A stretch of 9,550 nucleotides of DNA, taken from Clostridia bacterium (GTDB lineage: Bacteria > Bacillota > Clostridia > TANB77 > UBA1234). How positions within the stretch are numbered: position 1 is the stretch's first letter; every line of letters begins with the position of its first letter. The position numbers and the translations under genes were made by a program. Below are positions 1 through 6,756 of the stretch, one piece after another. The stretch covers positions 1 through 9,550 of the forward strand of contig CAAEBC010000041.1 of the NCBI GenBank assembly GCA_900753975.1, read 5' to 3'. The notes under the pieces are model-generated. The model searched no databases. It saw only the letters and a list, made by a program, of their open reading frames with translations, and was not told the DNA's origin.

Positions 1-2
1 AT

Positions 3-116
3 AGATCGTATAGAGAAGATATATATACATGGGAACTAATAATGAAAATAAAAATGTTAGCAAAGAATATGGTTGAACATATTGAGAAAAAGGGACGGAC
101 CTTTGCATTAATCTAA
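3..116 (+). CDS. C-terminal end of an unrecognised protein (partial, 5' end outside window)
   Basis: The frame is open from the window's left edge to a TAA at 114-116, giving 37 residues. It could be the tail of a gene that begins upstream. The visible part contains REDIYTWELIMKIKMLAKNM, which looks like an amphipathic helix and reads like real protein. The last residues (KKGRTFALI) are encoded by the REP-like sequence at 82-100 and the bases after it, so the native C-terminus may have been replaced or extended when the repeat arrived. I do not recognise the family. A chance open frame of this length in AT-rich DNA cannot be excluded, and an internal ATG at 42 has no good SD, so a separate 24-codon gene is unlikely. 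Confidence 0.35.
   Translation, partial: RSYREDIYTWELIMKIKMLAKNMVEHIEKKGRTFALI
82..100 (+). repeat. REP-like sequence, left flank of the RAYT unit
   Basis: Positions 82-96 (TTGAGAAAAAGGGAC) are the exact reverse complement of 1034-1048 on the far side of the transposase gene. The following bases extend the AGGGACGGA core, which recurs on the minus strand in each right-hand repeat as AGGGACGGAGG. Oppositely oriented repeats on either side of a RAYT gene are the usual arrangement for REP/REPIN-type units. Only one copy is present on this side. Confidence 0.6.
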
Positions 117-134
117 GTAATTTCTTTAAAGATA

Positions 135-163
135 TTGACATTATTTTTTATTTGTTTTAAATT
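135..163 (+). promoter_or_regulatory. Probable sigma-A promoter of the transposase
   Basis: A consensus -35 TTGACA (135-140) is followed after exactly 17 bp by TAAATT (158-163), which matches the -10 consensus at 4 of 6 positions. Transcription would start near 170, about 78 bases before the transposase ATG. This leaves a leader containing the GGTCG/CGACC hairpin at 201-213. Confidence 0.5.
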
Positions 164-200
164 ATAAATATTCTAGATGTTTATTTTATCTAAAATTCAC

Positions 201-213
201 GGTCGGATCGACC
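201..213 (+). other. Short GC-rich inverted repeat in the transposase leader
   Basis: GGTCG-GAT-CGACC is a 5-bp perfect stem with a 3-base loop. It stands out as a GC-rich island in very AT-rich DNA, 20 bases before the transposase SD (AGGAAG near 233-238). It has no T-run, so it is not a terminator. It could be a protein-binding site or a translational control hairpin; the sequence does not decide. Confidence 0.35.
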
Positions 214-247
214 ATTATTCAAATATTAAAAAAGGAAGTAAAGCTAT

Positions 248-1000
248 ATGGCAAGAATTGCAAGAAAAAATTTAGATGCTATGTACTATCATGTTATGGT
301 TCAAGGTATAAATAAAGAATATATTTTTGAAAAAGATGAGTGCAAAAAAATATATATAAAACTTCTAAAAAAATATTCTTCTGAGTGTGATATTTCATTA
401 GTTGCATATTGTATTATGGGAAACCATGCGCATCTTTTATTAAAAATTAAGAACATATTAGATTTAAGTAAGTGTATGAAAAAAATAAATACTACGTTTG
501 CAATATATTACAACGAATTGCTTAATAGAGTTGGATTCGTTTTTAGGGATAGATTTAAATCAGAAGCAATATATGATAAATACTATTTGCATAATTGTAT
601 AAAATATATTCATAATAATCCTATTAAAGCAAATATTTTAAAGGATGTAGGCAATTATAAATATTCATCTTATCACATATATAAGAACAAATTATTAGAA
701 AAAGAATTGTATGAAGAGATATTTAATAATGAAGATGAATACTACGATATTATTAATTCTAAGAATAGTAATGAGTGTAATTTTATTGATGAACCTTATA
801 CTATTGCTGAAACTAAAGAATGGATTGAAAATTATGTACATTTAGTTGGATATCCTTCCTTGGAAAGCATTGTAGGAAATGATGTTGCACTATCAAATTT
901 GGTAATAAATATGAAAAATGAATGTGGTATAAAAAGCAAAGAAATTTCTCAAATACTGCATATAGATAAATCGAAATTATCGCGATTGTTAAAAAAGTAA
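248..1000 (+). CDS. REP-associated tyrosine transposase (RAYT, Y1/HUH superfamily), 250 aa
   Basis: This is a single-strand DNA nuclease/transposase of the IS200-like Y1 superfamily. The N-terminal HVMVQGINKEYIF segment (residues 15-27) and MGNHAHLL (57-64) are family hallmarks; H60 and H62 form the metal-binding HUH pair. FRDRFKSEAI (99-108) and YIHNNP (120-125) follow as in other RAYTs, and Y120 is the likely catalytic tyrosine. Residues from about 225 to the end (KSKEISQILHIDKSKLSRLL) look like a helix-turn-helix. The start is set by AGGAAG about 9 bases upstream of the ATG. The gene is intact and flanked by oppositely oriented AGGGACGGA repeats, as expected for RAYTs. From family knowledge, such enzymes cleave REP hairpins and mostly do not move as autonomous insertion sequences; whether this one is active cannot be told. 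No IS200-type accessory gene (tnpB) is present. Confidence 0.9.
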   Translation: MARIARKNLDAMYYHVMVQGINKEYIFEKDECKKIYIKLLKKYSSECDISLVAYCIMGNHAHLLLKIKNILDLSKCMKKINTTFAIYYNELLNRVGFVFRDRFKSEAIYDKYYLHNCIKYIHNNPIKANILKDVGNYKYSSYHIYKNKLLEKELYEEIFNNEDEYYDIINSKNSNECNFIDEPYTIAETKEWIENYVHLVGYPSLESIVGNDVALSNLVINMKNECGIKSKEISQILHIDKSKLSRLLKK

Positions 1001-1015
1001 AAAGTGTGGTATAAT
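987..1015 (+). promoter_or_regulatory. Strong extended -10 promoter for the copper ATPase
   Basis: TATAAT at 1010-1015 is preceded by TG plus one base (1007-1009), a perfect extended -10. TTGTTA at 987-992 (4 of 6 matches to the -35) lies 17 bp upstream. The promoter overlaps the last codons and stop of the transposase gene. Its transcript would start near 1022, carry the whole repeat array as a 5' leader of roughly 175 bases, and enter the ATPase gene. Confidence 0.7.
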
Positions 1016-1033
1016 ACGTCTTGGAAGAGGAGT

Positions 1034-1177
1034 GTCCCTTTTTCTCAAAAATGAGAATTTTCCTCCGTCCCTAATTCTCAAAAATGAGAATTTTCCTCCG
1101 TCCCTAATTCTCAAAAATGAGAATTTTCCTCCGTCCCTAATTCTTATAAAAATGAGAATTTTCCTCCGTCCCTAATT
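1034..1177 (-). repeat. Tandem array of four 33-35 bp REP-like hairpin units
   Basis: Units begin at 1044, 1077, 1110 and 1143, the first three exactly 33 bp apart. The array is joined on the left to GTCCCTTTTTCTCAA (1034-1048), which is inverted relative to 82-96. Each unit has a hairpin CTCA-AAAA-TGAG, extended to AATTCTCA/TGAGAATT in units 2 and 3, followed by TTTTCCTCCGTCCCTAATT. On the minus strand the constant part reads AGGGACGGAGG, the likely REP core. The fourth unit has a 2-bp insertion but still folds. There are no variable spacers, so this is not a CRISPR array. The array ends about 9 bases before the SD of the ATPase gene. Confidence 0.85.
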
Positions 1178-1198
1178 CTTACGAAAGGGTGTGTAAGT

Positions 1199-3397
1199 TT
1201 GAAAAAGGTTTTACTAAAGATTGATGGTATGACTTGTAGTGCGTGTTCATCTGGGCTTGAAAAGTATTTGAATAAGCAAGAGGGTGTTGTGAGTGCAAGT
1301 GTTAATCTTGTTATGAATAATGCAAGTATTGAGTACGATGATAGTAAGCTTGAATTAAAGGACTTGGAAGATTTTGTGTCTGAGGCTGGTTTTGAAAGCT
1401 TAGGTATAGATAATTTTGAAAAGGAAGAAAAGAAAAAATCAAACGAAAAGTTTAAACTTTGGGGAATAAGTATAATTTCACTTTTGATTTTATATATTTC
1501 TATGTCACACATGGTAGGATTACCAGTTATTCCTTTTCTTAATATGATGGAGTATCCGATTAATTTTTCGGTTTCACTTTTGGTGCTTACATCTGTTGTT
1601 TTATTTTTTGGTAGAGATATTTTGAAAAATGGCTATAAAAATTTAAAACATGGAACACCTAATATGGATACTTTGGTTACTATCGGAGTGCTAGCAAGTT
1701 ATATTTATAGTATTTATGGTACTATACAAATAATATCGGGTAATCATGATTTTGTAGAAAGTTTATATTATGAGTCTGCTGCAATTGTTATTTTCTTTAT
1801 TAAAATTGGAAAATTTGTTGAAAACAGAAACAAAGATAAAACTAAAGAAGCATTACAAGAGCTTATGAGTATAACACCTAATCATGCTACAGTTTATAAA
1901 GATGGCAAGGAAAAAACTGTGACTTTAGATGAGATTTCTAAAGGTGATTTAGTTATTTGTAGACCTGGAGAGAAGATTGCCGTTGACGGTGAAGTTACAG
2001 AAGGTTCCACTCATGTTAATGAATCTTTTATAACGGGTGAAAGCGTTCCTGTAAAAAGAGAAGTTGGTTCTAAAGTTATTGCTGGCAGTATAAATTTTGA
2101 AGGAACCATAAAGTATAAGGCTGAAAAAATAGGTAAAGAGTCTACGGTTTCATCTATTGTAAGACTTGTGGTGGAGGCTACTAATACAAAGGCTCCGATA
2201 GCTAAAATTGCAGATAAAATTAGTGGATATTTTGTACCAGTTGTGTTAGGTATAGCATTTTTTGCATTTGCATTATGGCTTGCTTTTTCAAAAGATTTTT
2301 CGTTTGCTATAAATGTTTTTGTAAGTGTGTTAGTTGTTGCGTGCCCTTGCAGTTTAGGACTTGCTACACCACTTGCTATAGTAATAGCTTCTGGAAATGC
2401 TAGTAAGAAAGGTATCTTAGTTAAAACTAGTGAAGCTTTAGAAAATGCACATAAAGTAAAATATATTTGTTTTGATAAAACAGGAACTTTAACTAAAGGC
2501 AATTTGACTGTTTCAAAAGTCTTTACCTATGGCGATATTAGTGAAAACGAGGTACTTCGTATTTCTGCAAGTATGGAAAAAAATTCCGAGCATCCAATTG
2601 CTAAAGCGATTTTAGATTTTGCAAATAGCAAAGATTTAAATCTTTTAGAAATAAAAGATTTTAAAGCTATTGCAGGATTTGGAATTGAGGGAAAAGATGC
2701 TACAGAAAATAGATATTTAATTGGTAATAAAAAATTAATGACTTCTAATAACATAAAACTAGAAAATGAGAAGGATGAAGAAGAATTAACGAAGAGTGGT
2801 AATAGTATATTGTTTGTTTCTAAAAATGAAAATTTGATAGCTTTAATTGGTGTAAAAGATGTCATTAAAGATAATGCAAAAGAAGTTATATCTGATTTGA
2901 AAAATAGAAAAATTAATGTTGTTATGATTACTGGTGATAATGAAGAAACTGCAAAGATTATCGCAGGAGAGCTGGGCATTGATGATGTTATTGCAAATGT
3001 TACACCAGAGGAAAAATCAAATAAGATAAAAAAATTAAAAGAAAAAGGAATCGTAATGATGTGTGGAGATGGAATTAATGACAGTGTAAGCTTGGTTACG
3101 GCAGATATTGGTGTTTCGGTTTCTACAGGTACAGATATTGCTATGGATAGTAGCGAAATTGTTATTATGAGTGATGATATTTCGAAGATAAGTGATTTAC
3201 TAGACATTAGTAAAGCAACTATACGAAATATTAAAGAAAATCTGTTTTGGGCATTTTTCTATAATGTTTGCATGATACCAATTGCGTGTGGTATATTTAG
3301 TTATTGGGGAATTAATATGAATCCTATGATTGCGGCTTTTGCTATGACAATTAGTAGCCTAACAGTAGTATTAAATGCTTTAAGACTAAAGAAATAA
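1199..3397 (+). CDS. copA: Copper-exporting P1B-type ATPase (CopA-like), 732 aa
   Basis: This membrane pump couples ATP hydrolysis to export of Cu(I). One N-terminal heavy-metal-associated domain carries the GMTCSAC metal site (C13, C16). Membrane segments lie near 87-104, 120-137, 158-177, 188-203, 342-362, 371-392, 681-700 and 707-725. Catalytic landmarks are all present: TGES (279-282, actuator), CPC (382-384) in the metal-binding sixth helix, the phosphorylated D426 in DKTGT, the HP dipeptide (465-466) and GDGIND (623-628). Y688-N689 in helix 7 and M716/S719/S720 in helix 8 match the Cu(I)-selective P1B-1 signature, which argues against Zn/Cd transport. The start is TTG 1199, chosen because AAAGGG (1184-1189) lies 9 bases upstream. 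No CsoR/CopY repressor or CopZ chaperone gene is adjacent. prfB follows after 21 bp and may be co-transcribed. Confidence 0.92.
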   Translation: MKKVLLKIDGMTCSACSSGLEKYLNKQEGVVSASVNLVMNNASIEYDDSKLELKDLEDFVSEAGFESLGIDNFEKEEKKKSNEKFKLWGISIISLLILYISMSHMVGLPVIPFLNMMEYPINFSVSLLVLTSVVLFFGRDILKNGYKNLKHGTPNMDTLVTIGVLASYIYSIYGTIQIISGNHDFVESLYYESAAIVIFFIKIGKFVENRNKDKTKEALQELMSITPNHATVYKDGKEKTVTLDEISKGDLVICRPGEKIAVDGEVTEGSTHVNESFITGESVPVKREVGSKVIAGSINFEGTIKYKAEKIGKESTVSSIVRLVVEATNTKAPIAKIADKISGYFVPVVLGIAFFAFALWLAFSKDFSFAINVFVSVLVVACPCSLGLATPLAIVIASGNASKKGILVKTSEALENAHKVKYICFDKTGTLTKGNLTVSKVFTYGDISENEVLRISASMEKNSEHPIAKAILDFANSKDLNLLEIKDFKAIAGFGIEGKDATENRYLIGNKKLMTSNNIKLENEKDEEELTKSGNSILFVSKNENLIALIGVKDVIKDNAKEVISDLKNRKINVVMITGDNEETAKIIAGELGIDDVIANVTPEEKSNKIKKLKEKGIVMMCGDGINDSVSLVTADIGVSVSTGTDIAMDSSEIVIMSDDISKISDLLDISKATIRNIKENLFWAFFYNVCMIPIACGIFSYWGINMNPMIAAFAMTISSLTVVLNALRLKK

Positions 3398-3418
3398 AAT
3401 ATGAGAGGATGTGATTTT

Positions 3419-4523
3419 TTGTTAGAGCTTGATGAGATTAAATATGGACTTAAAGATTCAGAGAAGAAATTAAAAGAATTGGGTGAATCTCTTTGACATT
3501 GCAAATGAGAAGAGCAGATTAAAAGAGCTTGAAGAACAAACCAAGGAAAATGATTTTTGGAACGATCAAGAAAAATCAGCTGTTGTTCTTCAAAAGATAA
3601 AGATTCTAAAGGATAAAGTTAGTAACTATGATGTTTTAAATAGCAATTTGGAAGACATTCACGCAATGATTGAGCTTATTGAAGAGGCAAATGATGAGAG
3701 TTTGATTGATGAATTAAAACAAGATGTTAAAAAATTTGAAAAAGGTCTAGATAGACTAGAAATAGAAGCTTTACTTTCTGGACCTCACGATGCCAACAAT
3801 GCTATTGTTACTATACATCCTGGTGCAGGTGGCACAGAGTCACAAGACTGGGCAGAGATGCTTTATAGGATGTATTCTATGTGGTGCGATAAAAATGGGT
3901 ACAAATTAGAAGAATTAGATTATTTAGATGGTGATGTTGCAGGCTTAAAAAGTGTAACTTTCACAGTTACTGGGCCGTATGCTTATGGATACTTAAAGTC
4001 AGAAAGTGGGGTACATAGGCTTGTTAGAATTTCACCTTTTGATGCTGGTGGAAGAAGGCATACATCTTTTGCTTCTGTGGAAGTTATTCCGGAAATAACT
4101 GAAAATCTGGAGGTCGAAATTGATCCAAAAGATTTAAGAATCGACACATATCGTTCTAGTGGTGCGGGTGGACAGCACATCAATAAAACTGAGTCGGCAA
4201 TAAGAATTACGCATATTCCTACAAATATTGTTGTATCTTGCCAAACTCAACGTTCGCAAATTCAAAACAGAGAAACTGCTATGAAAATGCTTATTTCAAA
4301 GCTAGTAGAACTTAAAGAAAGAGAAAACAAAGCCACTATTTCTGAGCTAAAAGGTGTTCAACGTGAGATTGCTTGGGGAAGTCAAATACGTTCTTATGTA
4401 TTTTGCCCATACACCTTAGTAAAAGATCACAGGACAAATTATGAAACAGGAAATGTGGAAGCCGTTATGAATGGCGAATTAAATGAATTTATGGATGCGT
4501 ATTTGAAACAGCAAATAAATTAG
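3419..4523 (+). CDS. prfB: Peptide chain release factor 2 (RF2), read through a programmed +1 frameshift, 367 aa
   Basis: RF2 recognises UGA and UAA stop codons and triggers peptide release in the ribosome. Translation starts at TTG 3419, 9 bases after AGAGGA (3404-3409). The first 25 codons end at an in-frame TGA (3494-3496) within CTT TGA C. A +1 shift there makes Asp (GAC 3495-3497) residue 26 and continues to TAG 4521-4523. The total of 367 residues fits the family (365 in E. coli). The stop-codon-reading SPF tripeptide is at 205-207 and the peptidyl-release GGQ motif at 250-252. The frameshift is the known autoregulatory circuit: scarce RF2 slows termination at UGA and favours shifting. 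An annotation starting at GTG 3483 would miss the true N-terminus. The gene follows the copper ATPase closely and has no promoter of its own that I can see. Confidence 0.95.
3482..3497 (+). promoter_or_regulatory. RF2 programmed +1 frameshift site
   Basis: The slippery codon and stop, CTT TGA C (3491-3497), are preceded by GGTGA (3482-3486). GGTGA can pair with the anti-SD of 16S rRNA, with 4 bases between it and CTT. This reproduces the known prfB arrangement of an internal SD, a Leu codon that can slip +1, and a poorly terminating UGA followed by C. Protein similarity to RF2 continues only in the +1 frame after this point. Confidence 0.95.
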
Positions 4524-4574
4524 TAAATATATTCTTTATTTAAAGTAGTAAATGTTATATAAGAGGAGGTCAAA

Positions 4575-6386
4575 ATGAAAAAAATAGTTGTATTATTAAT
4601 AACAGTCTTATTGATTAATTCGGTCGCTTTAGCTACAGGTTCGGATGCGAGAAAATTTAATGATTTGTCCGAACAGCATTGGGCATATAATGATATTTTA
4701 AGTTTAATTGAGAAAGGAACATTATCTGGATATGAAGATGGAACTTTTAAACCAGATAGGGCAATTACAAGAGCTGAAGCAGCAAAAATATTAATGACAA
4801 CATTTTTTGATAAAAGCGATATTTTTAAATATAGTTATGGACCAAAAGATGTACCTGTTTCACATTGGGCTAATGAGTATGTGACGAATGGTCATTTATA
4901 TATTTTACCAGATGAAAATGGATATTTTAGACCAGATGAGTATATTACAAGAGGAGACTTTGCATTTGCAGTTCATAAAATAATTAAGCATGAATTACCA
5001 AACTCATACATGAGTACAAAGAATTTCTCAGATGTTCCTTTTAGTGATGATAGATATGATGCTATCAGTGCACTTGCAGGTAATGAAATAATCAATGGAT
5101 TTGAAAACAATACATTTAGACCGAATGAAAGTCTAACGAGAGCACAGGTATGTAAGATCATAAATGTCGCACATAATTACATTAAAGATAAATATATTAA
5201 TAATATGAGAAAGTTAGGTGGTTGGGCATCTTATGAAGATAAACACAACATTGTTAGAAAAATAAATAAAGATGCTGAAGGATATCTAATTGCATATATC
5301 GGTGGAAAGTATACTCCAGTAGATTTGTATTACAATGGTGTATATGTTACAACTGCAAATGAGAACATTAAAAAAGTTAAGGTTGAAAAAATATCAACTT
5401 CAGATGGTAAAGAGTGGAAAATAAAATGGTATGGAGATGATGTTGTAGAACTAAATCAAAAAAATGAAAAATATATAATTAAAGATAATTATTCTGGAAT
5501 ATCAAAAATATTTGATAGTAAATATTTAACTTTTGAAGAAATGGAAGATACTATGAAGTATTTTACAGGATTAGAGTTCAAAATTAACAAAGTTAAAGAT
5601 CAGTATGCGACTGATGGTTTTACATATTTTTTACAGGGACCATCTGGTGGTCCTGGTATGTTGGATTATATAGAAAAGGATGGAAAAAAGGCAGGAAATA
5701 TAAGTTATATTAGTCAGGCAATATTGGATTTATATTATTCTAATTGGAAAGGAGTAGATAAGGAAACAAAGAAGAATGCTACTCGTAATGACGAAGAAAC
5801 AGATAATATAATTTCTATTCCAGATATACCAATAGAAAGTTTCGCTTCACTGGCGAAAAGACATATTACTTCAATGGCCTATAAAGAAGATGTAGGGGTA
5901 ATATATCTTATTTCTTATGTGTCATTTGAAAGTGGAGAAATGAAAAAAAGTGTAAGTCCAATTTATATGAGATTAAAGGGTCTTTATTCTGGCAATACGG
6001 CCGAAGAAATTATAGAGGAATATAATAAAGATGCAATAACTCAATATAATAAAAAAGATCCTGATAGTAATCTGTATTGCGTTTTATTTGATGTTGATTT
6101 AAAGGATTATACATCAGATGGTAGTACATATTATACATATGCTTCTTTTTTTACAGTTGCTGGTGTAAGAGTTGTTGATTTGAAAAATGGAATGGCAGGC
6201 AATATATATGGCACATCAATACCTAGAGAATCCAAAAAACTTTTTTATAATCAAGGTGATTTGACACAAATATATATTGTTTTTGAAACACCAAAAGATG
6301 TAGAAGTAAGTTACGTTACATTGAGTTTTTTGAATTATGATGACGAAACATTTGAGATTTTCTACATATCAAATATGGAGTTGTGA
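4575..6386 (+). CDS. Secreted SLH-domain surface protein with unrecognised C-terminal region, 603 aa
   Basis: A signal peptide with a basic start and hydrophobic core ends at ALA (18-20), giving probable cleavage before T21. Three SLH repeats follow, at about 28-77, 91-138 and 150-203. Their conserved signatures are ITRAE (64-68), ITRGD (124-128) and LTRAQ (187-191), with the GxxNGTFxP-like turns GYEDGTFKP, GYFRP and GFENNTFRP. Such repeats anchor proteins non-covalently to secondary cell-wall polymer. Residues about 210-603 match no family I can name. They are rich in Lys, Asp, Tyr and Ile, look like beta-rich extracellular domains, and have no further membrane segment or sortase motif. The start is fixed by AGGAGGT (4564-4570) before ATG 4575. 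It lies 51 bp after prfB. I see no usable promoter or terminator in that gap, so read-through from prfB is possible. Confidence 0.88.
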   Translation: MKKIVVLLITVLLINSVALATGSDARKFNDLSEQHWAYNDILSLIEKGTLSGYEDGTFKPDRAITRAEAAKILMTTFFDKSDIFKYSYGPKDVPVSHWANEYVTNGHLYILPDENGYFRPDEYITRGDFAFAVHKIIKHELPNSYMSTKNFSDVPFSDDRYDAISALAGNEIINGFENNTFRPNESLTRAQVCKIINVAHNYIKDKYINNMRKLGGWASYEDKHNIVRKINKDAEGYLIAYIGGKYTPVDLYYNGVYVTTANENIKKVKVEKISTSDGKEWKIKWYGDDVVELNQKNEKYIIKDNYSGISKIFDSKYLTFEEMEDTMKYFTGLEFKINKVKDQYATDGFTYFLQGPSGGPGMLDYIEKDGKKAGNISYISQAILDLYYSNWKGVDKETKKNATRNDEETDNIISIPDIPIESFASLAKRHITSMAYKEDVGVIYLISYVSFESGEMKKSVSPIYMRLKGLYSGNTAEEIIEEYNKDAITQYNKKDPDSNLYCVLFDVDLKDYTSDGSTYYTYASFFTVAGVRVVDLKNGMAGNIYGTSIPRESKKLFYNQGDLTQIYIVFETPKDVEVSYVTLSFLNYDDETFEIFYISNMEL

Positions 6387-6555
6387 TTAAGTTGTAGAAT
6401 ATGAAACGAATTAAGATACATATAAGTAGTCAAATTATATTATGTTTTATTTAAAATGATAATTTATATATTTTTTAACGTATTTAAATTCCACTTGCTT
6501 TAAAAACATGATTTAAAATTTTAATTAGCAGTTAATAAGAAAGAGTATAAAATTA
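6387..6555. other. AT-rich intergenic stretch without a recognisable gene
   Basis: This stretch follows the surface-protein stop codon. All frames are broken by frequent stops and there is no SD-start pair. I found no hairpin plus T-run that would terminate the surface-protein transcript. The only symmetry is short AT palindromes such as TTAAAATTTTAA, which are expected by chance in this composition. Confidence 0.6.
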
Positions 6556-6584
6556 TTTAAAGTATAAAAAGAATATAGTATACT
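6556..6584 (+). promoter_or_regulatory. Probable promoter of the small membrane peptide mRNA
   Basis: TTTAAA (6556-6561, 4 of 6 to the -35) and TATACT (6579-6584, 5 of 6 to the -10) are separated by exactly 17 bp. The predicted start near 6591 places ATAAAGGAAAA at the very 5' end of the RNA. The oppositely directed RNA is predicted to begin with the same sequence. Confidence 0.5.
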
Positions 6585-6615
6585 GTCAAAAGGATAAAGG
6601 AAAATGTGAAACGGT

Positions 6616-6664
6616 TAGCCATTTCTTTTCATTTGGAATTCCTCCTTAAGGAAGGAGATGGTTG
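6616..6664 (+). promoter_or_regulatory. SD-sequestering hairpin in the peptide mRNA
   Basis: CTCCTT (6642-6647) pairs perfectly with the SD AAGGAG (6652-6657) around a 4-base loop. TAGCCAT (6616-6622) can then pair with the adjacent ATGGTTG (6658-6664), with two G-U pairs, enclosing the SD completely just ahead of ATG 6667. Hidden ribosome-binding sites are typical of type I toxin mRNAs. The TAGCCAT strand is part of the inverted repeat, and the antisense RNA carries the same sequence. Confidence 0.6.
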
Positions 6665-6666
6665 CT

Positions 6667-6756
6667 ATGTGTAAAATAGATTACATATCATTTGTAATTG
6701 AAGTTATTATAATAGCTATCGCCTTAAAAATATTGCTTTTTAAGCGAAAAAAATAA
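6667..6756 (+). CDS. 29-residue hydrophobic membrane peptide, candidate type I toxin
   Basis: A strong SD (GGAAGGAG, 6650-6657) lies 9 bases before ATG 6667. The peptide starts MCKIDYISF, continues with an uninterrupted hydrophobic stretch rich in Ile, Val, Ala and Leu that contains one Glu (residue 12), and ends in a basic tail, FKRKK. A single short membrane helix with a positively charged C-terminus is the pattern of small membrane toxins such as TxpA, BsrG and the Clostridioides type I toxins. The resemblance is in architecture, and I claim no sequence homology. The context supports it: own promoter, sequestered SD, terminator directly at the stop codon, and a strong convergent promoter 80 bp beyond. 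It could instead be a small membrane regulator unrelated to toxicity. Confidence 0.6.
   Translation: MCKIDYISFVIEVIIIAIALKILLFKRKK

Noticed and set aside
1034..1177. CRISPR array
   Set aside because: Units are directly abutting with no variable spacers, only four copies, and no cas genes; the motif is shared with the opposite flank of a RAYT gene.
3401..3421. ATG 3401 as the prfB start
   Set aside because: It is in frame but has no SD upstream; TTG 3419 lies 9 bases after AGAGGA and gives the expected RF2 N-terminus.
1144..3504. Minus-strand open frames opposite the copper ATPase
   Set aside because: They are mirror frames of a strongly coding gene with all family motifs; they lack SDs and recognisable protein character.
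3483..4523. prfB starting at GTG 3483
   Set aside because: This start lies inside the frameshift region and would lose the 25-codon N-terminal segment that has its own SD and TTG start.
4533..4561. Promoter for the SLH protein (TG-T-TATATA near 4553-4561)
   Set aside because: The implied transcription start falls inside the SD of the gene and the -35 matches poorly.
6604..6609. Start-stop (ATG TGA) in the peptide mRNA leader
   Set aside because: AAAGGA sits too close to the ATG and the copy in the antisense RNA lacks the ATG-TGA, so there is no sign it is used.
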